This document shows positions 9,583-18,790 of a stretch of 64,000 nucleotides of DNA, piece after piece; positions within the stretch are counted from its first letter, which is position 1, and each line of letters begins with the position of its first letter. The translations under genes were made by a program, and so were the position numbers. Location: contig CBDDEJ010000004.1 in NCBI GenBank assembly GCA_965226915.1, forward strand, positions 1 through 64,000, read 5' to 3'. This DNA is from Io17-Chloro-G2 sp965226915. Its GTDB lineage: Bacteria > Chloroflexota > Dehalococcoidia > Lucifugimonadales > UBA3495. Below the pieces are notes generated by a model. That model saw only the letters and a list, made by a program, of their open reading frames with translations, was not told the DNA's origin and ran no database searches.

Positions 9583-9806
9583 AGATACAGCATGAACAAA
9601 AGGATAGTGGACCGGTCGAGTAGCCACCCCTCGAGAGTTCTAATGATAGTTGGAGAATGCCCTTTGCAATCGATGTATTTCTTTACAAAATATGCGCCTG
9701 TAACGAGTCCGCCGCTGAATTTTCGGAGATGAGCATCTATCTTCTCGAACTCCTCCTTTTCATTTTCGGCAGGGATCCTGCAAGTTCCATCGTTGGCCTC
9801 AACCAA
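9579..9806 (-). CDS. Small hypothetical ORF ending at the MITE
   Basis: 75 codons rich in charged residues, with a hydrophobic end (STILLFMLYL). The only start is TTG, and it overlaps the divergent ORF at 9793 by a few codons. The stop TAG is formed by the CTAG at the MITE edge. I recognise no family, and it may be a chance ORF. Confidence 0.22.
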   Translation of the reverse strand: MVEANDGTCRIPAENEKEEFEKIDAHLRKFSGGLVTGAYFVKKYIDCKGHSPTIIRTLEGWLLDRSTILLFMLYL

Positions 9807-10296
9807 AGGAGAGAAAAAAGCACTCGAGGGTGAGCTTGAGGCTTATAAAACCAAGGCCTCGGTGGCATTAGCGGCACAAAAGCATGCCCAATCCCTTGTG
9901 CAGCAGGCCACTCTACAAGCGAAACAAAGCGAACAATTTCGTAATCTCCTGTCAACTCACATCTCCGTGTGCAAGAATTGCCGGGGCTAAATGCGGCTTT
10001 ACGACATCGGGCAGGCGCGGTGCGCCAGCTGCGGTCATTGGAGTTTTGATTTGCTTCCAGAGTACAAGCCACCGCCCACCACGTGGGATACGATAAGAGA
10101 CGGCGTAGCAGTCGTCGGCGCCTCGTCAGTTGTCGCCGCTTTTCTTGACGCGCTGAACGGGGACCAAACGACTTCATGGAGAGGCCATAGAACAGGCTCA
10201 AGTGGGAACCAGAGTACAATTATTCTGAATGAGCCACCGATGCACGTCTTTACGTTACCACCCCACCCCCTTGATGGCCGGTACGATGATGTCTAG
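9793..10296 (+). pseudogene. Zinc-ribbon protein split by an in-frame TAA (putative)
   Basis: The first part (65 codons) is an alpha-helical coiled-coil-like segment ending in VCKNCRG. A TAA at 9988-9990 follows, and the same frame continues MRLYDIGQARCASCGHWSFDLL. The two CxxC pairs (CKNC and CASC) would form one zinc ribbon if the stop were a sense codon. A moderately hydrophobic stretch follows (GVAVVGASSVVAAFLDAL). It could be two genes, or one gene broken by a nonsense change. No homologue is recognised, and the upstream start is uncertain (TTG at 9793). Confidence 0.35.
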
Positions 10297-10356
10297 AATA
10301 TGGCCCGATCACCGGTCCAGCCGCGAAACGCGCGGAAACCGGCAAAGGAGTCAAAC

Positions 10357-11379
10357 ATGCCGTTTGGAGACAATGACTGGCTGGCGCTGACACAGGAGGA
10401 GACGCTAGAGCCGGAGATTCCGATTTGCGATCCTCATCATCATTTGTGGGACCGCCGGCCGGCGCGAATCCCTTATCAGACCTACCTGCTGGATGAGCTA
10501 TTCGCCGACCTCAATAGCGGCCACAACGTGCGGTCCACCGTTTTCGTCGAAACCAACGCCATGTACCGGGCCGATGGTCGGGAAGAGATGCGCTCGGTGG
10601 GTGAAGTGGAATTCGTCCAAGGATTGGCCGCCGCCGCCGCCACGGGCTTATACGGACCCGCCAAAGCGGCGGCTTCCATCGTGGGGCATGCCAACCTGCT
10701 TTTGGGAGACGGCGCCGCCCCGGTTTTGGAGGCCCTGCAAGCCGCAAGCCCCAACCGGTTCCGCGGGATCCGCCACGGTGTCACCTGGGACCCGGACCCC
10801 TCTATCCCCAACGGCCGTCACAATCTGGAAGGCCAGTTATCCATGGACAATTTTAGGGCCGGAGCCCGGGTTTTGGCGCGGATGGGATTGACGTTTGACG
10901 CTTGGCTGTATTTTCCCCAGCTGCCAGAGTTGGCGGAGTTCGCGCGGGCCATACCCGATCTGACCATCATCCTCAATCATATCGGCGGTGTGTTGCGCAT
11001 CGGCCCCTACGCCAACCGGGATGAAGAGGTCTTGGCCATCTGGAGGAAGGGAATCGCAGCTGTGGCTCAATGCCCCAACGTCGTGGTGAAGGTCGGAGGA
11101 ACCGGCCAACCCCGCACCGGCTACGATTGGTACGCCAGAGAGAAACCCGTCGGCTCCGAAGAGATAGCGGAGACCATGGCCCCCTATATGAACTACGTCA
11201 TTGAACAATTCGGCCCGAACCGGTGCATGTTTGAGAGCAACTTCCCTCCGGACAAAGTGGGGCATTCCTACAACGTTCTCTTTAACGCCTTCAAGCGCAT
11301 CTCCACGGGATACTCGGCCTCCGAGCGCGCTGACCTGTTCCACGACACCGCCGCCCGCGTGTACCGGGTAGAAGATTAG
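10357..11379 (+). CDS. Amidohydrolase family 2 protein (TIM-barrel metal hydrolase or decarboxylase)
   Basis: A 340-aa member of the amidohydrolase-2 (ACMSD-like) family, cytoplasmic. The metal-binding N-terminus is ICDPHHHLWDR (near residue 26). LTIILNHIGG (around residue 203) and the late CMFESNFPPDK supply the other conserved histidine and acidic-end regions. Relatives hydrolyse lactones such as 2-pyrone-4,6-dicarboxylate or decarboxylate aromatic acids; the substrate is unknown. The ATG at 10357 was chosen over a longer frame because AAGGAG lies at 10345-10350. It is followed by a palindromic repeat and a convergent carboxymuconolactone-decarboxylase-like gene. Confidence 0.88.
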   Translation: MPFGDNDWLALTQEETLEPEIPICDPHHHLWDRRPARIPYQTYLLDELFADLNSGHNVRSTVFVETNAMYRADGREEMRSVGEVEFVQGLAAAAATGLYGPAKAAASIVGHANLLLGDGAAPVLEALQAASPNRFRGIRHGVTWDPDPSIPNGRHNLEGQLSMDNFRAGARVLARMGLTFDAWLYFPQLPELAEFARAIPDLTIILNHIGGVLRIGPYANRDEEVLAIWRKGIAAVAQCPNVVVKVGGTGQPRTGYDWYAREKPVGSEEIAETMAPYMNYVIEQFGPNRCMFESNFPPDKVGHSYNVLFNAFKRISTGYSASERADLFHDTAARVYRVED

Positions 11380-11408
11380 CGCTTCGGCGATGTGTGGCTG
11401 CGCAATGT

Positions 11409-11498
11409 GATTTCACCCCCATCCTAACCTTCCCCCTTCGGGGGAAGGGACTTGTCCTCTCGCCCTTCACGGGGGAGAGTTAGAGTGGGGGTGAAATC
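11409..11498. repeat. GC-rich palindromic repeat, copy 1
   Basis: Outer arms GATTTCACCCCC / GGGGGTGAAATC pair perfectly over 12 bp. Inside are a CCTTCCCCC-GGGGGAAGG hairpin and the ATCCTAACC motif found in four other copies in the window. It lies between convergent genes, so it may also act as a bidirectional terminator. Confidence 0.8.
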
Positions 11499-11552
11499 GT
11501 GACCGACTAATCTGGCTTGTTCGTTAGGGACCGCGTTGGAGCCAGCCAAACT

Positions 11553-12110
11553 CTAAACCGGCAGCGGGCGCTCTTCGGTATCGTGGGGTATGCCCAAGTC
11601 AACGGTGTTGGCGTTGAAGGCCAGCATGGCGTAATAACCCATCAAGCTGGTCAACTCAACCAGCCCTTGCGCCCCAAACAGTTCCAGCATTGCGTCAAAG
11701 GTGTTCTGGCTTACCCGGTGGGTCGTGAAAAACTCTGTGCCGCAGTTCACGACCGCCGCCTCTTCCGCGGAAAGCCTGGGCAAGGGCCGCCTGTCCCTCA
11801 GGGAGTCCACCAGGTTGTTGCTCAATCCCGATTGCCGGCCCAGGGCGGCATGGGCGTTCCAAATGTATTGGCAGTCCATGGCCCGGGCGGTGGTCAGCAT
11901 GGCCAGTTCCCGGACGTGTTGGGGCAGGCTGGACTCGTTGCGCAGGTAATTGAACAGCGGGGTGGCCCGCCGCAGAAGTTCGGGACTGTGTTTCAGCACC
12001 GACATGGGGCCGGCGCCCCCGGCGCCCCCTGGACCGGAGGAAACCGCGTCAAACGCTTCCCGCAGTTCTTCCTTAACTGATTCCCGGGTGGCCTGTGGCA
12101 AACGCGGCAT
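11553..12110 (-). CDS. Carboxymuconolactone decarboxylase / AhpD-like family protein
   Basis: A 185-aa all-helical protein of the CMD/AhpD superfamily. The conserved region reads RELAMLTTARAMDCQYIWNAH (near residues 66-86). It keeps one cysteine and the downstream histidine but not the CxxC of true AhpD peroxidase partners, so a peroxidase role is less likely. The start at 12110 is chosen because GGGGAG lies 8 bases upstream; a longer frame begins at 12176 but overlaps the preceding gene. It lies just downstream of the methyltransferase pseudogene on the same strand. Substrate unknown. Confidence 0.82.
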   Translation of the reverse strand: MPRLPQATRESVKEELREAFDAVSSGPGGAGGAGPMSVLKHSPELLRRATPLFNYLRNESSLPQHVRELAMLTTARAMDCQYIWNAHAALGRQSGLSNNLVDSLRDRRPLPRLSAEEAAVVNCGTEFFTTHRVSQNTFDAMLELFGAQGLVELTSLMGYYAMLAFNANTVDLGIPHDTEERPLPV

Positions 12111-12130
12111 GGTTGATACTCCCCTCGATT

Positions 12131-12971
12131 TTAAGTTTCCCAGGTGATGATCAGCTCCCGGCTCTCGGGCTGCCAAAGGGCTGGATACCCATCATCATCA
12201 AGGGTGAAAAGTTCGTCGAAATGAGACTCTAGGACACGCGCTGCATCTTCCCGCGTGCTAGGGGCAAGCCAGGACCCTCCCAAGGCTTGTTTGATAGCTT
12301 CTTCTTTGCTGCCGGGTTTCCCGCCCCCGCCGCCTCGGATGGGCAACACCCTTACTTCGGGAAGTATACCCAACTCCCAGATCACTTCCATCAACTCTTG
12401 ATGGGAAGGATGCATGGCCTGATCTTCTCCATAGACCAGTCTGAACAGACGGTCCGAGCGGTTTGGGTTGGGAAAACTGTTGATATAAATGATGACCCGG
12501 CGCCGTGCCGAGACACAAAGTTTACGGATGAATGCGTCAATATCCCTGACAAAGTAGGTGACGTGGACCGTGAGCGCCACGTCGGCCTCGATGTCCGGCG
12601 CGTCCAGCCAGTCTGCCTGGATCGATCGGACGTTGCCGATGCCAGCTTCCGCCGCGCACTCGTCGAACCCCCGAACCATGGCGAGCGATGGGTCCACGTT
12701 GATCAGTTCCCGGCAACGCAAGGCCAGGGGCAGCCAGGGGCAGCCCGATGCGGCCGGAGCCGCCGCCCACGTCCAACAGGACATCCCCAGGCTCAATGAA
12801 ACCCGCCAATATCTCCAAGCTGGCGTTGAGGGCGCGGCGTGGGTCGGTCCTAAAACGCTGGGCATTGCCCGCTTCATCCAAACGCTCACTTAAAGACCTC
12901 TCACCGTGGATCCTGGCGCGCTGTGCGCCTGCGGCGTCAATCATGGCCTTGTATGTTTCAACTGCGGACAC
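12131..12971 (-). pseudogene. Class I SAM-dependent methyltransferase broken by a 10-bp duplication
   Basis: The N-terminal part (from GTG 12971, AAGGAG upstream) contains the SAM-binding motif I, LLDVGGGSGRIGLPLA. A perfect tandem duplication of CCAGGGGCAG (12724-12733 and 12734-12743) then shifts the frame. The other frame continues with LALRCRELINVDPSLAMV to the stop at 12131. Removing one 10-bp unit rejoins GLPLALRCRELI exactly. The protein resembles the intact methyltransferase at 36720-37559 in layout (N-terminal helical region, GGGSGR / GAGGGR motif, VHVTYFV / VHVLYTI). Confidence 0.87.
12724..12743. repeat. Perfect 10-bp tandem duplication inside the methyltransferase
   Basis: CCAGGGGCAG occurs twice without spacer and is the sole cause of the frame change in this gene. 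This is typical replication slippage. Confidence 0.9.
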
Positions 12972-13197
12972 GGTATGGGTTCTCCTTGCGGTCTGCCCAA
13001 ATAGACCATTGCCACTGGGGCGCGGCCAGGTAGATGTCCCGCATGAATCGGCGCGTCTAGTGTAGCAAATTGCGGCTGTGGTCTTTCTTGAACGCCGGTT
13101 TGCCGGTCCGGCGGCGGTATTCTACCGCAAGGTCTGGGTTGGCGTCATTTGGTGCTAGCGCTTCCTAGTTTGATTGTGCTGGTGGGCAAAAAGCAGG

Positions 13198-13220
13198 GGA
13201 GGCCGAGCATTTCGGCCTCC
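13198..13220. terminator. Hairpin, possible terminator
   Basis: A 9-bp perfect stem GGAGGCCGA / TCGGCCTCC with a 5-nt loop, just outside IS66 copy 2. It lies in a roughly 260-bp non-coding stretch upstream of the methyltransferase. There is no clear T-run on either side. Confidence 0.45.
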
Positions 13221-13239
13221 TCAAAGTAGCTCCCTACAC

Positions 13240-14670
13240 GAAACTGTTCAGAGTTGAGGGGAAGTGAGCAACCGGCGGCATTCCAGGAGGGGATTGAGAC
13301 CTCTGGCCCGCCAGGTGCCAAAGAGGGATGCCAAGGTCATCTTGCTGTCGGTGCCCTGCCCTGAGCGGGCGCCGCCGCTGATCTTGCGACTGGTTACCAG
13401 ATGCCGCAGGCTCCGCTCGGCGGCGTTGTTGTCTGAGGGCACGGATGGGTCCGACACGAAGACAAACAGTTCCTTGATGAACCGTTCCATGCGCCGGCAG
13501 AGCTTGGCCTGAACCGCCAGGGGATCTTTAAGGAAAGGCCGCGCCAAGACCATTAGTTTCTCCTCCAGCATTAGCTGGGTGCGATGGCCTGGCTGGGCTC
13601 GGGGAAGGACCGAGGCCTTGGCCTCCGTGTAGACCTGGTGAACCGCCTCGGCCCACTGAGCCAGCCCAGCGTCTTCTGGGTACAACCCTTTCAGGTCATG
13701 GATATCCCGCAGCAGATGAGCCCAGCACCGTTGCTTCAGGCCCGGGTAGTGGTTATAGGCGGCGTAGAAATCACTGACCAACACTCCGCTGAAGGAGGAA
13801 TCCAGCACCTCATCCACCACCCCCTTATCCCGACCCCGACGCAGGAAGTATCGTTCGCTGGGAGTGCTGAAGGTCCAAACATAGCCGTTGCTCCCGTCCT
13901 GGCGCCAGCCGGTTTCGTCGCCCTGCACCACGGGACTGGCGCGGACTTGCTCGAGCACCTCTCGCACCGCCGTCTCAGCCTGACAGGCTACTCCATGGAC
14001 GGCCTGGACGATGGCGCCAACACTCAGGTGCAACTGATGGACGCTCTCCAGGTACCATTGGATGATTCTTATGGGCAACCGTCCCTCCTCCCGCAGGGTC
14101 ACCATCAGGCTTACCAGATTGACCCCCAGGCGCTGCTGGCCCAGAACCACCCCCTGCAGGGCCTCTTTGGGCAGCCGGCGCCGCTGGCATACCGGACAGA
14201 TGCGGGCTACCAGGGCGTGCTCGGTCACTTCTACCGGAGCCACCGGTAGCTCAATGACTTCCCGAGTTCGCTGTACCCATCCGCCGTTCAGGTGAGTCCC
14301 GCAGTCGGGACAGACCGCCACGGCATGCTCCACCCGCCGGGTAGGAGTCATGCGCTGGCGGGCGAAGCCATGGCGGCGCGGCTTTCTGGGCTCCTTTTTC
14401 TCCGGCGCTTGCCGGCTGGAGTGCGGCTGATTACCCGGCATCCCCGACGACCCGCGCCGGTTGGGACGGGATTCCAGAACCCCAATCCGCCTTTGCAAAT
14501 CGGCAATGACTGCCCGCTGGCCGGCAATTATCTCCAGCAGAGTTTCGCCACTCGCCGCGTTCAGGTCTAGTTCAGTGTCCACCTCCCTGGTATGCCACAA
14601 CTCCCCCGGCCATGCCAGCGTTTTTCCAACGGCTTTGAGCCAATTCACCTCATCAAGTCTGAACAGTTAC
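13240..14670 (-). mobile_element. IS66-family insertion sequence, copy 2, with 8-bp target duplication
   Basis: 1431 bp with the same ends as copy 1. It is flanked by CCCTACAC at 13232-13239 and 14671-14678, the 8-bp duplication expected for IS66. This shows a direct, unrearranged insertion. Confidence 0.95.
13248..14648 (-). CDS. tnpC: IS66-family transposase (DDE), copy 2
   Basis: 466 aa, nearly identical to the transposase at 2713-4113, with three substitutions (A in AGQRAVI, S in VLDSSFSG, T in GQGTDSK). All recognisable DDE-region motifs (GDETGW, SDFYAAYN, PSDNNAAERSLR) and the zinc-finger cysteines are present. It is probably the younger or functional copy, because its element still has target duplications. 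Confidence 0.94.
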   Translation of the reverse strand: MNWLKAVGKTLAWPGELWHTREVDTELDLNAASGETLLEIIAGQRAVIADLQRRIGVLESRPNRRGSSGMPGNQPHSSRQAPEKKEPRKPRRHGFARQRMTPTRRVEHAVAVCPDCGTHLNGGWVQRTREVIELPVAPVEVTEHALVARICPVCQRRRLPKEALQGVVLGQQRLGVNLVSLMVTLREEGRLPIRIIQWYLESVHQLHLSVGAIVQAVHGVACQAETAVREVLEQVRASPVVQGDETGWRQDGSNGYVWTFSTPSERYFLRRGRDKGVVDEVLDSSFSGVLVSDFYAAYNHYPGLKQRCWAHLLRDIHDLKGLYPEDAGLAQWAEAVHQVYTEAKASVLPRAQPGHRTQLMLEEKLMVLARPFLKDPLAVQAKLCRRMERFIKELFVFVSDPSVPSDNNAAERSLRHLVTSRKISGGARSGQGTDSKMTLASLFGTWRARGLNPLLECRRLLTSPQL

Positions 14671-14696
14671 CCCTACACGGTTGATTATAGTTATCC

Positions 14697-15988
14697 TTAG
14701 TCTACTATTACACTCAGCAACTCGCAGGCGCTCCATTTAGCGTCGTACGTGCTGCTACCGTTGTAACGCGCCCTGAAGGAATAGAGGCCGACCTCGGCGG
14801 GAGTTTGGTCAAAGCCGTCCACATGCGCCACACCGCCGTTGCCTCCCGGTCTCCCTCGCACTCGCCGTTTTCGTAACACACGAAGGACACTGTCCCCGAG
14901 GTCACAGCCTCATCAGAGGGCGAGGTCTCGGCGGCGTCGGTTATGGTCTTATCCAGGCTGTTGCTTTCCTCACCGATCATCACCAACTGGATGAACATGC
15001 CGGGTAGGATCGGGTGGCGTTTTAACGCGCTGGCTAGGCCATGCCCGCTCATCAAACTTTCGTCGGCATCGGCGAAGACCTTCTGCAACACCTGGTTCTT
15101 GCAGCCCTTGGTTCCCAACTCCAGGGCGGCGGCCGGGGTCACCCCGGCTATCAGGAGCATGGAGACAGTGCGCGAAAACCGTGCGAGGCTTGCCGCGACC
15201 ACTACTGGACCCACCATGGGGATTTTCAACATCAGCTGGTCTTTCCAGTACCTGGCCCGGGGGATGTGGTTGGAAATCATAAACATGCCGATCAAAACCG
15301 CAAGGCCGATCATCATGTTCAGGATATTGCCTTGGACCCAGGCGACCGAGGACATCACGATTCGGGTGATCAGCGGTGTTTCGGCGCCCAACCTCTCAAA
15401 GGATTTCATCAGGGGCGGCAAGGCGACCAAAACCAGGACGCCCAGGGTCGCCACAGAGAGCCCAACGATGGCCATGGGGTACATCAAAGTCTTGATGGCC
15501 TTTGCTTTGGCCTCTTGAGACTTTTCCAGCACATCGGCCAGCTGGTCCATGGCGGGCGCCAGTTTTCCGGTGTACTCGCCCACTTCCACGTTGCTTACCA
15601 TGAGGGTGCTAAAAACGGTGGGATGCTTGGCCAGGGCCTCTGATAGGTTGCCGCCTTCCACCAGGTGCTCATGGATGGATGCCAAGATTGTTCGCATTGC
15701 CTTGTTGGAGGCTTCCTCTTGGAACATCTCCAGCGTCCGCATCAGGTTGCTGCCGCTGGCCAGCATGGTGGATAAGTGCCGGAAGAACCGGACCAGTTCC
15801 CCGCTTGAAACCTTGAACAAGGAGGGAAACATCTGCTCCATATTGGGCAACTTAAAGGCCGGTTTGACGATGAGGGGCCTGAGATCCAGCAATGCCACCT
15901 CGGCGCGGGCCTCGGCCAGGTCACGGGCGTTGATCCGCCCCTTCACCAACCCTTCATCGATCGAGTATGCCTCGTAACTAAATTCCAT
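14697..15988 (-). pseudogene. pilC: PilC/GspF inner-membrane platform protein, C-terminus replaced by an Ig-like adhesin fragment
   Basis: From ATG 15988 the protein follows PilC/GspF of type IV pili and type II secretion. An N-terminal domain (YEAYSIDEGLVKGRI) is followed by the first GspF domain (FFRHLSTMLASGSNLMRTLE), transmembrane helices near LMYPMAIVGLSVATLGVLVL, and the second GspF domain up to QLVMIGEESNSLDKTITDAAE. The expected final transmembrane segment is absent. From about 14930 the sequence changes to GTVSFVCYENGEC..., and in a shifted frame to GVAHVDGFDQTPAEVGLYSFRARYNG. This is typical of a secreted Ig-like or bacterial surface repeat. The gene is therefore a chimera formed by deletion or recombination. 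It was probably co-transcribed with pilB, whose stop is 11 bases upstream. Confidence 0.85.
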
Positions 15989-15999
15989 TGCGTATCTCC

Positions 16000-17480
16000 C
16001 TACTCCAGGCTGAATAGGACGCGCATGACTTCGTAGGGAGTTGTTAACCCTTCTTGCACCTTCATCATTCCGTCTTTGCGAAGGGGTATCATGCCCTCTA
16101 AGAGCACTTGGTCCAAAAGTTGTTTCCGGCTGGCGTCTTCTATGAAGAGCTGCCTGAGGGTGTCGGACATTGTCATGATCTCAAAGACCGCGGTGCGGCC
16201 ACGATACCCGGTCTGGGCGCAAATGTTGCAGCCCGAACCATAGATGAACTGTTCTTGAGTCTCGCCCATCTCGGCGGCGTAGGCTTCCTGCTCCGCGGCG
16301 GGCCGAGGAGTCCTGATCTGGCAGTCACGGCACACCGTGCGGACCATCCTCTGGGAGACTATTCCGGCCACCGGGGAGGAGATGAGGTACGGGGCGACGC
16401 CCAGGTCCCGGAAACGGATCAAGGCGGAAACGGCGTCGTTGGCGTGGATCGACGTCAGGACCAAGTGGCCGGTCAGCGCGGCTTGGGTCGCTATGACCGC
16501 TGTTTCCTGGTCTCGAATCTCACCCACGAGAATCACGTCCGGGTCCAAGCGGAGTATGCTGCGCAACTGGGTGGCGAAGGTTACTCCCGCGTCTACGTGG
16601 ACCTGCATCTGGTTGATGCTGCCGATGTGGTACTCCACAGGGTCTTCGATGGAAATGATGTTGGCCTCTACGCGGTTCATCTGAAGGATGGAACCGTAGA
16701 GGGTAGTGCTCTTTCCCGCGCCGGTGGGGCCGCAAACAACGACCATCCCGTAGGGGAGCTTGAGCAACCGCCGGAACTTCTCGAGTTGGTGACGGCCCAT
16801 GCCTAACTGCTCCAGGGTCAGCAGGGTGAATCCCTTGTCTAGGAGCCGCATCACTGCCATCTCTTGCTCGACAGTGTTGCTGATGGCCAAACGGACGTCC
16901 ACCTGCCGGTCTACCAGATCAACCGTGAACTGGCCGTCCTGAGGGCGCCTCCGCTCGGCGATATTCAGCCCGCCCATAATCTTTAGCCGGGAGACTATGG
17001 TGGGATGCATTTCCAAGGGCAAGTCCATGACATCGTGAAGGATTCCGTCTATCCGGAACCGGACCCTGAGTCTGGCCTCGTCCGCTTCGATATGGATGTC
17101 CGACGCCCGGTCTTGCAGCGCTTGGCGCAGGAGCATGTCTATTATTTTGACCGGCGGCGCGGAACGCAACAGCCTGGCGGAGACCCGGCTACCGGGTTCC
17201 AACGTGCCCATTGGAGTGTCTTCGGCCAGCTCTTGGCTGAGCCGGTAGGCCATGTCGATGTGTTCAAGGATATCCATCCGAACGGCCGTCACCGGTTCGA
17301 TCTCGTAGCCGGTCCGGGAACTAAGGTCGTGGATCAACTGAAGGTCGGTAGGGTCGGTCATGGCTACGGTGAGACGCTTATCGCTGACCTTTATAGCAAG
17401 GACCGAGTATTTCCGGGAGATTTCCTCAGGCAGAAGGGCCACGGCCTCGGGGTGCAGTTGTTCAATTTCGGGTGGGCGCC
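16000..17480 (-). pseudogene. pilB: PilB/GspE-type assembly ATPase, 5' truncated
   Basis: The cytoplasmic hexameric ATPase for pilus or secretin-type assembly. Recognisable sequence starts near 17475 (EIEQLHPEAVALLPEEISRKYSVLA, the end of the N-terminal domain). It continues through DRASDIHIEADEARLRVRFRIDG, Walker A GPTGAGKST, LRSILRLDPDVILVGEIRDQET (Walker B region), the His box TSIHAND, and a four-cysteine zinc site CRDC ... CNIC. The frame stays open upstream to 17730, but those residues overlap the coding strand of another gene and look nothing like PilB. The N-terminus, start codon and promoter have probably been lost at a breakpoint near 17480. With the pilC fragment it is a relic of a pilus or secretion operon. 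Confidence 0.82.
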
Positions 17481-17484
17481 CGGC

Positions 17485-18790
17485 TACTCCGGCGGCGCCG
17501 GCTCCGTAACTTACACCGGGCAGAACAGCCCATTCGAGGCTTCGCTGAGCGTCGCTGACCTTAAGGCCAGCCACAAGTACAGCGTAGTCATGATGGGCTC
17601 GCCCCTCAACGGGGCCATCGAAAGCGTCGAATACATCATTAACACCGACGCTTCCGGCCAGGCAGCCATCGATATATCCCACGAATTTACCGTGCCCGAC
17701 GGCGTGCCGTTGCCGGGATTCCAGGTGCACTTCCTGGTCATTGACCGGTCGGAAACCCTCGACAACCCTACGAACCCGTTTGGCATCCCGAACCCCATCG
17801 TCTTGGCTTGCGCTTTCCCATTGGGGTTCCTCCAGTTAGACCTGGGTCCCAGGGTCTTGCCGGCCGCCGTTGGGGTGCCCGCCATAGCTAGGGGCGAAGC
17901 CGTTCCACAGGACAAGGGATACTTGGTGGAGGAGATCAGCGACGGCCTGTATTGGGTCACGGAAGGCGCCTATCAGGTCATGTTCATGACCACCGGCCAA
18001 GGGATCATAGTCGTTGACGCCCCACCTGCCATCGGCGAGAAATTGCTACAGGCAATCGACGATGTTACCTCCGAGCCCATAACCCATGTCATCTATAGCC
18101 ATTCCCACGCCGACCACATCGCCGCCGCGGGGATGTTCCCGTCGGACGCGGTCTATAGCTCATGAAGATACCGCCGCCAATCTGGCCGGGGCGGCCGATC
18201 CGAACCGGGCCTACCCCTTCGGAGTCTTCGTGGGCGGATCGCTGCCCCCGGCGCCGACGGTCACTTTCTCAGATTCGTACACTTTGACCGTGGGCAACCA
18301 GACCCTGGAGTTGGAACATAAAGGCCCTAACCACAACGCCGGCAGCATATTCATCTACGCACCCAAGCAAAAGGTGGTGATGCTGGTGGACGTGATCTTC
18401 CCGGGCTGATCGCCATTCTTGGAACTGGCGATCAGCACCGACCCCTTCGAATTCATCAAGGCCCACGACGACGTTCTAGCCTATGACTTCGAGACCATGA
18501 TAAGCGGGCATCTGGGGCGGACCGCGACGCGGGCGGACGTGGAGACCCAGAAGGAGTACATCCTGGACATCCAGGATAACGCCGCCCAGGCCCTCTCAAC
18601 GGTGGACTTCTTCGCCATCGGAGGTCAGACAGGGTTCGAGAACACCTGGCTTCTTGGGACTTACCTGGACGCCGTGGCCACCGAGTGCACCCGGTTAACC
18701 GAAGCCAAATGGACGGGCAAACTCGGCGCAGTCGATCTGTTCACCAAGAGCCACTGCGAATCTGTGTTGGAGGCTTTGCGGGTAGAGTAA
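17485..18790 (+). pseudogene. Metallo-beta-lactamase-fold hydrolase with N-terminal extracellular-type domain, doubly broken
   Basis: An N-terminal region (GGAGSVTYTGQNSPFEASLS ... FQVHFLVIDRS) looks like a secreted beta-sandwich domain, followed by a hydrophobic or proline-rich link. An MBL-fold hydrolase then starts near 17912 (DKGYLVEEISDGLYWVTEGAY). It has the metal-binding SHSHADHI near 18100 and HKGPNHNAGSIFIY as the later ligand region. At about 18160 a single extra T shifts the frame (DAV | IAHEDTAANLAG). At 18407-18409 a TGA stands where relatives are expected to have tryptophan (VDVIFPG-W-PF). The remaining 120 codons continue in frame to 18790. No start codon is visible because the left end is at the pilB breakpoint. 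Confidence 0.75.

Noticed and set aside
13584..14249. Plus-strand ORF inside IS66 copy 2 (and its twin in copy 1)
   Set aside because: It is an antisense shadow of the transposase, found in both copies only because they are identical.
2691..14670. Composite transposon made by the two inverted IS66 copies
   Set aside because: Copy 2 has its own 8-bp target duplication, and the outer flanks of the pair do not match, so the copies inserted independently.
17480..17730. N-terminal extension of PilB
   Set aside because: The frame is open but runs antisense to a secreted-type domain and has no PilB-like sequence.
4886..18409. TGA read as tryptophan (two Trp-to-TGA changes)
   Set aside because: Many intact genes in the window end normally in TGA at family-typical lengths, and both genes with TGA at Trp positions are otherwise disrupted.
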